Below are positions 43,441 through 52,505 of a stretch of 64,000 nucleotides of DNA, piece after piece; the first letter of the stretch is position 1; every line of letters begins with the position of its first letter. Origin of the DNA: Asticcacaulis sp. (GTDB lineage: Bacteria; Pseudomonadota; Alphaproteobacteria; Caulobacterales; Caulobacteraceae); NCBI GenBank assembly GCA_024707255.1, contig JANQAC010000001.1, forward strand, positions 868,001 to 932,000, in the 5' to 3' direction. The notes beneath the pieces are model-generated. The model was not told where the DNA came from, searched no databases, and worked only from the letters and a program-made list of their open reading frames with translations. A program made the translations under genes and the position numbers.

Positions 43441-43992
43441 ATGCCCAGAAACAACGACGACCAACGCAGTTCCCAATCCCGCGAACGCGACGAAGAGGGT
43501 CGCTTCACCAGCAGCCCCCGCCGCTCATCCTCGCGTTATGACGATGACGACGACGATTACCGCACGCAAGGCCGCGACCGCGATGAAAACGGCCGTTTCA
43601 CCAGCGAACGCGGCCGCTCCCGTGACGAAGACCGCGACTTCGAGGACTGGCACGCCTATGGCCACGCCCGCGGCTGGCACGCTCACCAGCAGGGCCGCCA
43701 CGGCCAGGCCAACCGCAACCGTGACGAAGAAGGCCGCTTCACCAGTGGTGGACGCAGCGGGCGGGATCGTGACGATGACCGCTCTTACGGGGCTTCATCG
43801 GGCGGGGCTTCATCAGGACAAGGCCGCGGCTGGCACGGTGATCCGGAAGGCCATGCCCGCGCCGGCAGCATGAGCCACGGCGGCTCGCAAAGCCGTAGCC
43901 GCGATTATGACGACGATGATGATATGCGCGGTCGTAGCGCTACCAACCGCGAACGCGACGATAATGGCCGCTTCGTCGGCAATCGTCACTAG
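43441..43992 (+). CDS. Disordered protein with four RDExGRF repeats
   Basis: Highly charged hydrophilic protein of about 183 residues, no signal or membrane segment. Four copies of a short unit: RERDEEGRFTSS, RDRDENGRFTSE, RNRDEEGRFTSG and RERDDNGRFVGN, separated by Arg/Asp/Ser/Gly-rich stretches (YDDDDDDYRTQ, SRDYDDDDDMRG). Start ATG 43441 with a strong AAAGGAGA ribosome site. Reminiscent of stress-associated disordered proteins, which often use Gly-Arg-Phe motifs, but no family is named with confidence. Sits alone between a leader hairpin and an IS110 remnant. Confidence 0.75.
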   Translation: MPRNNDDQRSSQSRERDEEGRFTSSPRRSSSRYDDDDDDYRTQGRDRDENGRFTSERGRSRDEDRDFEDWHAYGHARGWHAHQQGRHGQANRNRDEEGRFTSGGRSGRDRDDDRSYGASSGGASSGQGRGWHGDPEGHARAGSMSHGGSQSRSRDYDDDDDMRGRSATNRERDDNGRFVGNRH

Positions 43993-44040
43993 CCAGAGCC
44001 AGATGCTTTTAAGCTGAAGCTTTGCATCGGATGCGCACAA

Positions 44041-44081
44041 GAAGCCCCACCACCACGCCCGAAGTCGGGCGTGGTCCCCCT
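44041..44081. repeat. Palindromic repeat, partial family B (inverse)
   Basis: CCCCACCACCACGCCCGAAGTCGGGCGTGG stem (quoted in parts: CCCCACCACC, ACGCCC..GGGCGT) then TCCCCC. It lies immediately before the IS110 remnant. Confidence 0.8.
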
Positions 44082-44092
44082 TGTAAGTTATT

Positions 44093-44290
44093 TGCGTCTG
44101 CTCTTTTCTGGACAGCGCACTCAATGCAAAGACCCACAACAAGACTTTCAAGACCTTCTTTGAAAACCTGGTCAAAGCCGGAAAGCCTAAAATGGTCGCC
44201 ATGATCGCCGTCGTCAGAAAACTACTGACACAGATCAACGCCATGATCAGAGATAACAGCCCCTGGACTGAACAAAAACTTGGCCAACAA
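44093..44290 (+). pseudogene. IS110-family transposase C-terminal remnant
   Basis: The frame from 44117 reads ALNAKTHNKTFKTFF, NLVKAGKPKMVAMIAVV (in parts), RKLLTQINAMIRDNSPW, the conserved C-terminus of IS110/IS1111-type transposases. A piece of the preceding motif (ALFWTA) is visible in a neighbouring frame, so the copy is frameshifted, and it lacks the catalytic N-terminal RuvC-like domain entirely. No start codon or element ends are identified. A decayed insertion. Confidence 0.65.
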
Positions 44291-44322
44291 CGCAGTCGCT
44301 CTCCGACAAGTCGGGGACGTAC

Positions 44323-44354
44323 AAAAAAGCCCGCCTCTTGCGAGACGGGCTTTT
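44323..44354 (-). terminator. Intrinsic terminator of the M13 peptidase gene
   Basis: GCCCGCCTC, TTGC loop, GAGACGGGC (one mismatch) flanked by A6 and T4, about 65 nt past the peptidase stop. It can work in both directions. Confidence 0.8.
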
Positions 44355-44419
44355 GTGAGAACCGCGACAACGGCGCAACCGCCACCGTCACGATTCCGGG
44401 TTAAGGGTGCCTCGCACCC

Positions 44420-46502
44420 TTACCAGATTTTCACGCGATCGGCCGGTTTGACATAGTAGATCTGGTCCGGCTTGACATCGAAGGCCGAATACCAGGCATC
44501 GACATTGCGCACGGCGCCGATGGCGCGGAACTTGTCCGGCGAGTGCGGATCGGACGACACCAGGAATTTCAGGAAATCCGGCTGGTATTTCGATTGCCAG
44601 ACCTGCGCGAAGCCTAAGAAGACGCGCTGGTCGCCGGTATAGCCGTCGATGACCGGCGCCGGCTTGCCGCCGAGCGACATGTGGTAGGCATCCAGGCCCA
44701 GCAGCACGCCGCCAAGATCGGCGATATTCTCGCCCATGGTCAGGCCGCCCTGGACATGAACGCCGGCCACCGGCTCATAGGTATCGTATTGCGCGCCGAG
44801 CGCTTTGGTCTGGGCCTCGAACTTGGCGGCGTCTTCCGGCGTCCACCACTCCACCAGCGCACCGGTCGGATCATAATGACGGCCCTGGTCATCGAAACCG
44901 TGGGTGATTTCATGGCCGATGACCGCGCCGATAGCGCCGTAATTGACCGCCATGTCGGCCTTCGGATCAAAGAAGGGCGGTTGCAGGATGGCGGCCGGGA
45001 AGACGATCTCGTTCTTGGTCGGCGAATAGTAGGCATTGACGGTCTGCGGCGTCATTTCCCAGTCTTCCGGGTCGATCGGCTGATCGATATGCGACACCTG
45101 ATAGGCCCATTCAAAGGCCGAGGAGCGCTCGATATTGCCGTAGAGATCATCGGCCTTGATGGTCAGCGCCGAATAGTCGCGCCACTTGTTAGGGTAGCCG
45201 ATCTTGACGCCGAAGGTGGAAAGCTTTTCCAGCGCCTTGGCCTTGGTGGGGGCGCTCATCCAGGTCAGGTTCTCGATGCGCAGCTTCATGGCCGCCAGAA
45301 GGCCATGGACAGGTCTTCCATTTTGGCCTTGGATTCCGGCGGGAAGTAATCGCGGACGTAGGCGCGGCCGAGGGCTTCCCCCATCTTGTCGTCGGTGGTG
45401 CCAACGGCGCGCTTCCATAAGGGGCGTTGCTCGGCAATGCCGTACATGGTCTTGGAGCGGAATTCGAAGCGGCGGGTATAGAAGCGATCCGACAGATAGG
45501 CCGAGCCCTGGTCGAGCGCGTTGAAGGCTTCCAGGCTTTCAGGGTTTCCAGCGGGGTATCGGCATAGATCTTGGCGATCTTCGGAATGGCGGTATTCTGC
45601 GCCACAATCACCTTCTGCGCCTGGGAGACATGGGCCGCAGCAAAGAAGCCATCCCAGTTGAAGCCCGGCGCGTAGGCATTGAGGTCTTTCAGCGCCATCG
45701 GGTTATAGGTCTTGGTGTCGTCGCGGCTCTCGATCTTGGTCCAGCTCACCTCGGCGATCTTGGTTTCCATCGCCACGATATCCTTGGCCGCCTGTTCGGC
45801 GCCGGGATAGCCGGCCATGCTAAGCATATCCTTGATATAGACCTCATACGCGGCCTTTTTGTCAGCATAGGTGTCGGTCAGGTAGTAGTCGCGGTCGGGC
45901 AGGCCCAGGCCGCCTTGCGACATCTGCAGGGCGCGGTAGCCGGGCTTCTTGGCGTCGTCATAAACGAAGATGCCGAAAAAGGCAGAGCCGAAGGTTTCCG
46001 AGGTGGCGCCCATGAAGGCGGCCATGTCGTCCTTGCTGGCGATGCCGGCGATCTTCGCCAGTTCGGCCTGCGCCGGCTTGAGATCGAGCTGGTTCTTCAG
46101 GTCAACATTCATGGCCGAGCGGTAAAGATCGGCGATCTTCAGGTCTTCGCCGGTCAGGTCATTACGGGCGGCGAGTCCGGTGACCAGGGCCTTGAGGCGC
46201 AGTTCCGAAAGATCATAAAGGGCATTGAAGCTGCCATAGCCGGGCTGGTCGCCAGGAATGACCATATTCTTTAGCGCGGTGCCATTGGCATAGTCGAAGA
46301 AATCATCGCCCGGCTTGATGGACTTGTCCATGCCGGCGGTATCGAAGCCCCATGTGCCATAGGTCTTGGCGACGGTGCTTTCAGATGACGCGGCGGCCGG
46401 GGCTTCGGCAAAGGCCGGCATGGCGGCTATAGGGGCGCTCAGCAAGGCGGCCGCGATGGCAATGGAAGAAATAAGGGATTTGGCCAAGGGTTTAAAATGC
46501 AT
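44420..46502 (-). CDS. pepO: M13 family zinc metallopeptidase (PepO/neprilysin-like), two frameshifts
   Basis: Exported zinc endopeptidase of the neprilysin family, about 694 residues after correction. Signal peptide in MHFKPLAKSLISSIAIAAAL..AFAEAP; M13 N-terminal region (DKSIKPGDDFFDYANG). C-terminal catalytic region intact: VIGHEITHGFDDQGRHYD (zinc ligands in HEITH) and the downstream ENIADLGGVLLG Glu ligand. Two one-base deletions interrupt the middle: near 45531-45532 (restoring LKAWEAFNALDQGS) and near 45299-45302 (restoring SMALLAAMKLRIENL). The interval is 3n+1, as two deletions predict. Start ATG 46502; an upstream TTG is possible. Confidence 0.88.
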
Positions 46503-46936
46503 GTGGCTCTCCGGCAATGGACGGCCGGACTATCAGCGCGCCCCCAAAATCAGGCCCGCACCTTGATACAGTTTAACAAGGCTGTCTCATGAACATTTGG
46601 TAATCTTGTTGCGAAAGTTACCGCCGTACCCGAAGTGCCACTTTTTGACGAACCCGTCACTTTTTTTGGATTTTCAGGGCAAAAAAAGCCCGCCTGGGGG
46701 ATAAACCCGGCGAGCTTTTTATTCTGTAAATTAAAGAGCGTTTCCTCCCCGAAACGCCGGAGCTGACTTCTCTCTACGGGAAAAGTTCTGCTCTCTTGGA
46801 GTGGAGAAAACATTTTTTTGCCAGGACTGTCAACCGGTTTTGTCACATTACGTCAAAATTATTTCAGCAATGCGGCCATATTGTTTTTCAACGTCAAAAA
46901 CGGAGCATCATTGGCAGCGCTTCCATCCGCAAAGCG
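46503..46936. other. Intergenic region between M13 peptidase and hisS
   Basis: 434 bp without an evident gene. It contains the hisS terminator (46681-46720), a perfect hairpin GCGTTTC-CTCCCC-GAAACGC (46738-46757) whose plus-strand loop is again CUCCCC, and a plus-strand T7 run at 46813-46819. A plus-strand small RNA is conceivable; alternatively these are minus-strand 3' UTR structures of hisS. Confidence 0.5.
46681..46720 (-). terminator. Terminator downstream of hisS
   Basis: Minus-strand GCTCGCCGGG..CCCAGGCGGGC followed by T7; A5 on the other side makes it bidirectional. One mismatch in the stem. Confidence 0.75.
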
Positions 46937-48415
46937 TTACGATTCCACTATGGATTTCAAGTGCTTGATAGCTTCGGCACGGGGCAGGGTTACCTGTCCC
47001 GGCCGACCTTCACGCCAAGCCTTATTGTCACTTATTTGCATCGCCAGATCACGGCCGAGATCGAGATCCTTGACAGTAACCGTACCAGATTTCAGTTCAT
47101 CCTCACCAATCATGACTGCCGCGGGGCTGAATCGACGGTCGGCATATTTCATCTGGGCCTTCATGCCGGAACGGCCGAGATAGACTTCGGCGGGCAGGCC
47201 GGCGGCGCGCAGTTCAGCGGCCAGGCTGAAATATTCGCCCATGTCCGAATCCGAAAAGGCGATAATGACGATCGGGCCGCGGGCGCCGCTGCGCTTGCCG
47301 CCATCGAGCAGGCTGAGGGCGGCGGCCAGGCGCGAGACACCGAACGAGAAGCCGGTAGCCGGGACGGACTGGCCGGTAAAGCGCGCCACAAGATCATCAT
47401 AGCGACCGCCGCCGCCGACACTGCCCATCTGGACCAGATTGCCCTTGTCGTCGCGCAGTTCGCGCAGGAATTCCGCCTCGAACACGGGGCCGGTATAGTA
47501 TTCGAGACCGCGCACGATGCCGGGATCGAAAATGGCTTCCTCTTCGGCCACGCCCATGGCCGAAACGGCGGCATTGATACGCGCCAGATCTTCCAGTCCC
47601 GCCTGACCTTCGGCCGAATTGGCGAGCACGGCCGCCAGCTTTTCCAGCACGCCGGAGCGGGTATCGGCCCCGCCCGCCAGAACGAAATCGAGCACGGGCT
47701 GGATGGCGGCGTCGGGCAGTTGCGCCCCCTTGGTATAGTCGCCACTTTCGTCCTTGCGGCCCGCGCCGAGCAGCAGGGCCACGCCTTCGGGACCAAACCG
47801 GTCCATCTTGTCGATGGCGCGCAGCACGCCCAGTTGCTGCCCGGCATCGGTGACGCCGAGGCTCACCAGCAGGCCATTCAGCAGCTTGCGGTTATTGATG
47901 CGAATTCGCGCCGGCACATCGAGCGCCTTGTAGCCGGCGACGGCCAGTGCGATCACTTCGGCATCGGCTTCCGGACGGTCGGAGCCGACGATATCGGCGT
48001 CGCACTGCATGAATTCGCGCAGGCGGCCGGGGCCGGGCTTTTCATTGCGCCAGACAGGGCCGAAGGCATAGCGGCGGAAGGGCTTGGGCAGGGTTTCCCA
48101 GTTCTGCGCCACGAAGCGGGCCAGCGGCGCGGTCAGGTCGTAGCGCAGGGCCATCCACTGATCATCATCATCCTGCTGGGCAAACACCCCGACATTGGGA
48201 CGATCGGAATCGGGCAGGAACTTGCCGAGCGCGTCGGCATATTCAAAGGCCGGCGTTTGCAAAGCTTCGAAGCCGAAATCCTCATACACCTTCGAGACGG
48301 TCTCGATCAGCCGGCGCTCGATGGCGATCTGGCCGCTGCGCTTGTCGATAAAGCCGCGCGGGCTGCGCGCTTCGGGCCGGAAGGTCTCGGTGTCTTTTTC
48401 AGAGTTCTGGGTCAT
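46937..48415 (-). CDS. hisS: Histidyl-tRNA synthetase
   Basis: Class II aminoacyl-tRNA synthetase charging tRNA-His, 492 residues. Motif 1 region follows RSPRGFIDKRSGQ; motif 2 is FRRYAFGPVWRNEKPGPGRLREFMQCD (cited in parts: FGPVWRNEKPGPGR, REFMQCD); histidine-binding block GLEYYTGPVFEA; motif 3 in GFSFGVSRLAAAL; anticodon-binding domain at the C-terminus (VIIAFSDSDMGEYF onward). Start ATG 48415 (MTQNSEKDTETF) is preferred over an upstream start; residues before it look non-conserved. Single copy in the window, uninterrupted. Confidence 0.96.
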   Translation of the reverse strand: MTQNSEKDTETFRPEARSPRGFIDKRSGQIAIERRLIETVSKVYEDFGFEALQTPAFEYADALGKFLPDSDRPNVGVFAQQDDDDQWMALRYDLTAPLARFVAQNWETLPKPFRRYAFGPVWRNEKPGPGRLREFMQCDADIVGSDRPEADAEVIALAVAGYKALDVPARIRINNRKLLNGLLVSLGVTDAGQQLGVLRAIDKMDRFGPEGVALLLGAGRKDESGDYTKGAQLPDAAIQPVLDFVLAGGADTRSGVLEKLAAVLANSAEGQAGLEDLARINAAVSAMGVAEEEAIFDPGIVRGLEYYTGPVFEAEFLRELRDDKGNLVQMGSVGGGGRYDDLVARFTGQSVPATGFSFGVSRLAAALSLLDGGKRSGARGPIVIIAFSDSDMGEYFSLAAELRAAGLPAEVYLGRSGMKAQMKYADRRFSPAAVMIGEDELKSGTVTVKDLDLGRDLAMQISDNKAWREGRPGQVTLPRAEAIKHLKSIVES

Positions 48416-48595
48416 GGCGGGCGAATTAAAGCATCCCGCCGCCGGAGACAAGCTGAAACAAAAAACCGGTTCGCCCGTAAGGGGAAAATAAAGACGCTAC
48501 GGTATTTTGACACTTAAGTCAAAAAATGCGATCAACCCCTTCAAAATGCGGTAAAACAATGTTATAAATATGGTTCCCTTAAGGAGGGCAAAACA

Positions 48596-48766
48596 ATGAG
48601 TAAGTCGCATACAGCAGAGAACTTTTCGCGTTTTGTCGTAGCCATGGTCGTCGTCGTCGCCCTCATCGGCGCCGTCGTCTGGGCCTTCTCGACCTTCGAC
48701 TCGATAGGTTGTGCCGCCGGTGTTCCGTGTCACAAGGGCGGTGAGCCCACGCACGTCAGTTACTGA
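48596..48766 (+). CDS. Small single-pass membrane protein
   Basis: 56-residue protein translated from ATG 48596 with an excellent ribosome site AAGGAGGG five bases upstream. It begins MSKSHTAENFSRF, has one membrane helix (about 14-32: VVAMVVVVALIGAVVWAFS), and ends with a short exposed part with two cysteines (GCAAGVPCHKGG). Cysteine spacing could allow a disulfide or a metal site. No family recognised. It is read alone, ending before a 17-bp-stem terminator, divergent from hisS. Confidence 0.75.
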   Translation: MSKSHTAENFSRFVVAMVVVVALIGAVVWAFSTFDSIGCAAGVPCHKGGEPTHVSY

Positions 48767-48862
48767 CGAAGCTCAAGGCTTCGCCATCCGTCATTTGCAG
48801 GAGTGACCTCCGGCTCAGTCCATGTGATCGAGCCGCTTGGCAGGTGTGTTCCTGATACGCGG

Positions 48863-48912
48863 CCATTAACGCCGCTCCGTGCCCCATCGGAGCGGCGTTA
48901 ATGGTGTCTTTT
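48863..48912 (+). terminator. Terminator with perfect 17-bp stem
   Basis: CCATTAACGCCGCTCCG, 8-nt loop, exact complement, then TGTCTTTT. It ends transcription of the small membrane protein gene. Confidence 0.88.
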
Positions 48913-48997
48913 ATAATGGCGTCAGCTATTCGTTAACGCTTTCTTGGCCGCCATATTGCATAGTGTCGGGCAGTTTGTGTCACTCCCGGAGCGCGCC

Positions 48998-49486
48998 GTG
49001 AAACGTCCTCTTGTTACCGTCTGCCTGGCCAGCCTGTTACTGGCTTCGGGATCACCTGTCCTTGCTGCTGCCGCACCGACGCAAAGCGCCATATCGCAGG
49101 AACCCTTCTTCGCCGGACTGGTGACGGAAGCCGGGCGCCTGAAAGCCGAAACCGAGGGCTTCACGCCGACGCCGACCCTCGTGTCGCAACCCGATTTCAA
49201 GACCTATGCCCAGGCGATCAAGGCGCTTTCCGCCGGTGACCTGCAGGGCCACATGACGCTGAAAGCGCGCGGCACCGACCGCGACCTGAAATGTATCCTG
49301 ACCGGCCTGTCACGCGACCTGCCGATCAAGCTGACGGCGATAGAGGCAGCGAAGGACGATGCCGCCATGAAAACGGCGCTGACCAATATGGCCGACCTGC
49401 TGAGCGACAATATCGACGTGATCGTCACGCCGGCCACCGCTGATTCCGGGCTGGACTGCACCCTCGAATTCGGGCCCGACGCCTGA
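48998..49486 (+). CDS. Exported protein of unknown function
   Basis: 162 residues from the GTG at 48998, which directly opens a signal peptide (KRPLVTVCLASLLLASGSP..LAAAAP). The mature part is helical and acidic with two cysteines (LKCILTGLS and LDCTLEFG) that could pair. No family recognised. The stop overlaps the start of the next lipoprotein gene (TGATG), so both form an operon. Confidence 0.75.
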   Translation: MKRPLVTVCLASLLLASGSPVLAAAAPTQSAISQEPFFAGLVTEAGRLKAETEGFTPTPTLVSQPDFKTYAQAIKALSAGDLQGHMTLKARGTDRDLKCILTGLSRDLPIKLTAIEAAKDDAAMKTALTNMADLLSDNIDVIVTPATADSGLDCTLEFGPDA

Positions 49487-49935
49487 TGCGTCGCATTGCG
49501 GGGCTGGCCCTTATCACCTTGCTCGCGCTTGCGGCCTGCGACAAGCCAAAGCCAGCGGCCACGCCCGCCGCGCAAGGCCCGTCCCTCCCGGCCAGCCAGA
49601 CCGCCTTCCTGGCCCTGCCGCGCACCGGCGCGGCGACGGATGACTTCTGCACGCGATTCAAGACCTTCGACCGGTTTGAAAACTGGCAAGGCAAGGTTCA
49701 GGATCTGCGTATCTCGACGCTCGACGGCACGGCCGACCTGGAGATCAATATCGGCCAGGGCATACGCCTGGAGGCGATCGTGCAGAAGAGCGACCCGGCC
49801 TATCCGTCACTGCTCAAGCTGGGCCTTGGACAGGCGATTATCGTTTCCGGCCAGTTCACCCATGCCAATAATGACGCCGACTGCCTCTATTATCGCGGGC
49901 CATTCGGCGTGCATTTAACAGCGCTGGCGGGTTAG
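49486..49935 (+). CDS. Lipoprotein of unknown function
   Basis: 149 residues with lipobox LAAC at Cys18 (LALITLLALAAC), a Pro/Ala-rich linker and a globular part (FCTRFKTFDRFENWQGKV in pieces: FCTRFKTFDRF, NWQGKVQDL; DADCLYYRGPFGVHL). The two cysteines could form a disulfide. Translationally coupled to the preceding exported protein; both may act together at the envelope. The downstream 190 bp is a MITE-like element. Confidence 0.75.
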   Translation: MRRIAGLALITLLALAACDKPKPAATPAAQGPSLPASQTAFLALPRTGAATDDFCTRFKTFDRFENWQGKVQDLRISTLDGTADLEINIGQGIRLEAIVQKSDPAYPSLLKLGLGQAIIVSGQFTHANNDADCLYYRGPFGVHLTALAG

Positions 49936-49945
49936 AAGGCAAGAA

Positions 49946-50127
49946 GATCACGGACAGGCACGGAAAAAGACGGAAAAGCACGGAAATATGAGCTTATGAC
50001 GACATCTTTGCCCGAAGGGCGTTAAGTGAGTCTATGGAAACAAAGACGCCATGCTGGCGCTACGCGCCGGTGTTGCCGGACACTTATTTCCGTGTCTTTC
50101 CGTCTTTTTCCGTGCCCGTCCGTGATC
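49946..50127. mobile_element. MITE-like element with 43-bp inverted repeats
   Basis: Arms at 49946-49988 and 50085-50127 begin GATCACGGAC and run to CACGGAAATA, 43 bp with three mismatches. Within each arm CACGGAAA-type octamers recur. The 96-bp centre has no ORF of note. It lies between convergent stops of the lipoprotein and dsbD genes, so it could also act as a bidirectional terminator. Confidence 0.6.
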
Positions 50128-50131
50128 CCCT

Positions 50132-52207
50132 TCACTTCCCCCGGATCACCTTCACCACATCGGCCGTCTTGAGCAATTGCGGCAGAACGACCGGCTCGGC
50201 GTTATTGGGGCCATAATAGACATAGAGCGGCACGCCGGAGCGACCGAACAGGGTCAGGTAACGGGCGATGGCGGCATCCTGGTTGGTCCAGTCCCCCACC
50301 ATATAGACCGTGCCGGTATCGGCCACGGCCTTTTCAAAATCTTTGGTGCTCAGGACAAGGCGTTCATTGACCTTGCAGGTGACGCACCAGGCGGCGGTCA
50401 GGTCGACGAAGACCGGCTTGCCCTCGGCGCGCAAGGCGGCCAGGCTTTCGACGCTGAAATCCTGATGCGTGATCAGGCCGGCAGGCGCGGCCGGTGTCTT
50501 TTTCGGCGCGCGGCAGGGAGGCCGCCAGACCGCACAGCACGAGCCCGCCCGCCAGGACCAGCGGCTTGACGATCTTCGGCAGCGGACTTTTCAGCACGGC
50601 GATGACGACCAGCGCCAGGGCGAAGACCAGCAGGATCAGGCCATAGGGCTCGACCTGCTGCGCAAACACCCAGACCAGCCACAGGCAGGCGGCATACATC
50701 AGCAGCGACAGGATGTGCTTGAGAACATCCATCCACTTGTCGGGCTTCGGCAGCAGGCGGGCGAAACCCGGCACCAGGGTGATCAGGAAGGTCAGGACGA
50801 CGAACGGCAGGGCAAAGCCAAGCCCTAAGCTGACGAAGACGGCAAAGGAAACCAATCCCCCTTGCGCCAACGCCACGCCGATGGCCGTGGCCATGAAGGG
50901 CGCGGTGCAGGGCGCGGCCACGACCACAGCCAGCACGCCGGTCAGCAGAGCGCTGAGCCGCGGGCGTTTCGATGATACCGGATGCCGCCCACCGCCTGCA
51001 GGGAGGTGCCGATTTCAAACACGCCCGACATATTGAGCGCCACCAGCAGCATGACCAGGCTCAAACCGGCGGTGACATAGGGAGACTGCAACTGGAAGCC
51101 CCAGCCGATCGACTGGCCGAAGGCGCGCGCCGCCATCAGGATCAGGGCGAGGCCGACAAAGGTGAGGATGGTGCCTGCGCCATAGAACAGCGATTCCTGT
51201 TGTGCCAAGCCCTTGTCATGGCCGGAGCGCGCCAGGCTGAGCAGCTTCATGGAAAGGACCGGGAAAACGCACGGCATCAGGTTGAGGATCAGCCCGCCGA
51301 TAAAGGCGCCGGCGATGGCGATCAGGATGCCGGAGAGGGAAGCATCCGCCTTGGCCTGCGGCGCGGCGCCAAGACCATGGACTGACGGATCAAGCGGGGC
51401 GCGTGTGAGTTTGATCGCATAGGCAGTGCCATCCGCCAGTTTCAGCACGCCTGAGAGGTCGCCCTCCGGCAGGGCCGTGCCAGCGGCCTTGGTGCGCAGG
51501 GCGAAGCCTTTCGCCCCCATATCAAGCGCCTGAGGCGCCGGGGCGCTTGTCACACCACTCTGTTCGGGAAAGAAGTAAGCCCCTTGCGCGCTTACATCCG
51601 CCAGAGGTAAGCCCAGTTCAACCTCCCCATTGTGCAGGTCGATGGTCGCGGCGGCGGTATTGGCAATCGGCAGGGCCTTGCGGGCCTTTTCTATAACACC
51701 GGCATCAGCGCTCGGCTTCGGCGCCCCGACCTTGAGATCGAGGCTCACATCGAGGCTTTCGGGGATACAAACATCGGCACAGACGAGAAAATCGACATGG
51801 GCCTTGATGGGCAGGGTGTCTCCCGCCGAGAGACTGGAACCGTTATGCGCCGGGATCAGCAGGACCGTGCGGCCGGTAAAGCCATAGCTCATCAGGCCAA
51901 AGGCCGGCAGCAATTCCGGTGTCGGGAACTGCGCGTCTGCTGTGGTCACGCCGTCCGGCAGGTTCCATTTGAATTTGGGCGGCAGGCCGGTATCGCCGGG
52001 ATTGATCCAGTAGGTATGCCAGCCAGGGGCCGGGGTATAGTCGAGCGCCAGGGTGATATCGCCATTCGGCGCAACCGTGGCGGACTCGGCGATCAGGCGG
52101 GCAGTAATGTGGGGGGATTTGCCTTCGATGGCGGCGTCCTGGGCATTGGCCGGCAGGGCAAAGGCAAGCACGAAGAGACAGACAACAAACCGCAGAATTG
52201 AAGACAC
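50132..52207 (-). CDS. dsbD: Thiol:disulfide interchange protein DsbD, two frameshifts
   Basis: Transmembrane electron conduit supplying reducing power to periplasmic thiol-disulfide proteins (DsbC, CcmG/CcmH). About 692 residues. An N-terminal signal and DsbD-alpha domain (DFLVCADVCIPESLDV) is followed by eight or so membrane helices with Cys motifs LNLMPCVFPVLS and APCTAPFMAT, and the C-terminal thioredoxin-like gamma domain with TAAWCVTCKVNER. Two compensating indels: one deletion near 50988-50990 (restoring RLSALLTGVLAVVV) and an extra base in the T5 run 50499-50503 (restoring AEKTPAAPAGL). The interval is exactly 3n. The start is GTG at 52207. Confidence 0.9.
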
Positions 52208-52321
52208 GCGCCACCCGATGGAATTGGTTTTGCCTATCTATACGTCGAAGACCGCATTTTGGTGACAGAAAATTTTTGCGGCGAGCAATATGATTTCTTG
52301 TTGAATCATCTCTCTTCACTT

Positions 52322-52480
52322 CCCCCCCTCTCCCCATTTTCATGGGGAGAGGACGACGGGCAAGGCGAAGCCGCAGATCGTCGGGTGAGGGGCTTGTGTC
52401 CATTTGAAATGCCCCTCACCCGGTCGCCTTCACTACGCTCGGCTCCCGTCCTCTCCCCACAAGTGGGGAGAGGGGGAAGG
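52322..52480. repeat. Inverted pair of family D palindromes
   Basis: CTCTCCCC..GGGGAGAGGAC units in opposite orientation flank GGGTGAGGGGC..GCCCCTCACCC, giving a 160-bp inverted structure. It occupies the gap between dsbD and the next gene. Related to A and B only by the CTCCCC..GGGGAG theme. Confidence 0.8.
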
Positions 52481-52505
52481 ATTTGGCCTCACGCTTAAGC
52501 CATGA

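Noticed and set aside
46550..46846. Minus-strand ORF of 98 residues in the hisS-peptidase gap
   Set aside because: It spans a terminator and hairpins, and its composition is not protein-like; no ribosome site.
1254..52480. CRISPR-like array
   Set aside because: Repeats are dispersed, palindromic, of several types, without regular spacers, and no cas genes are present.
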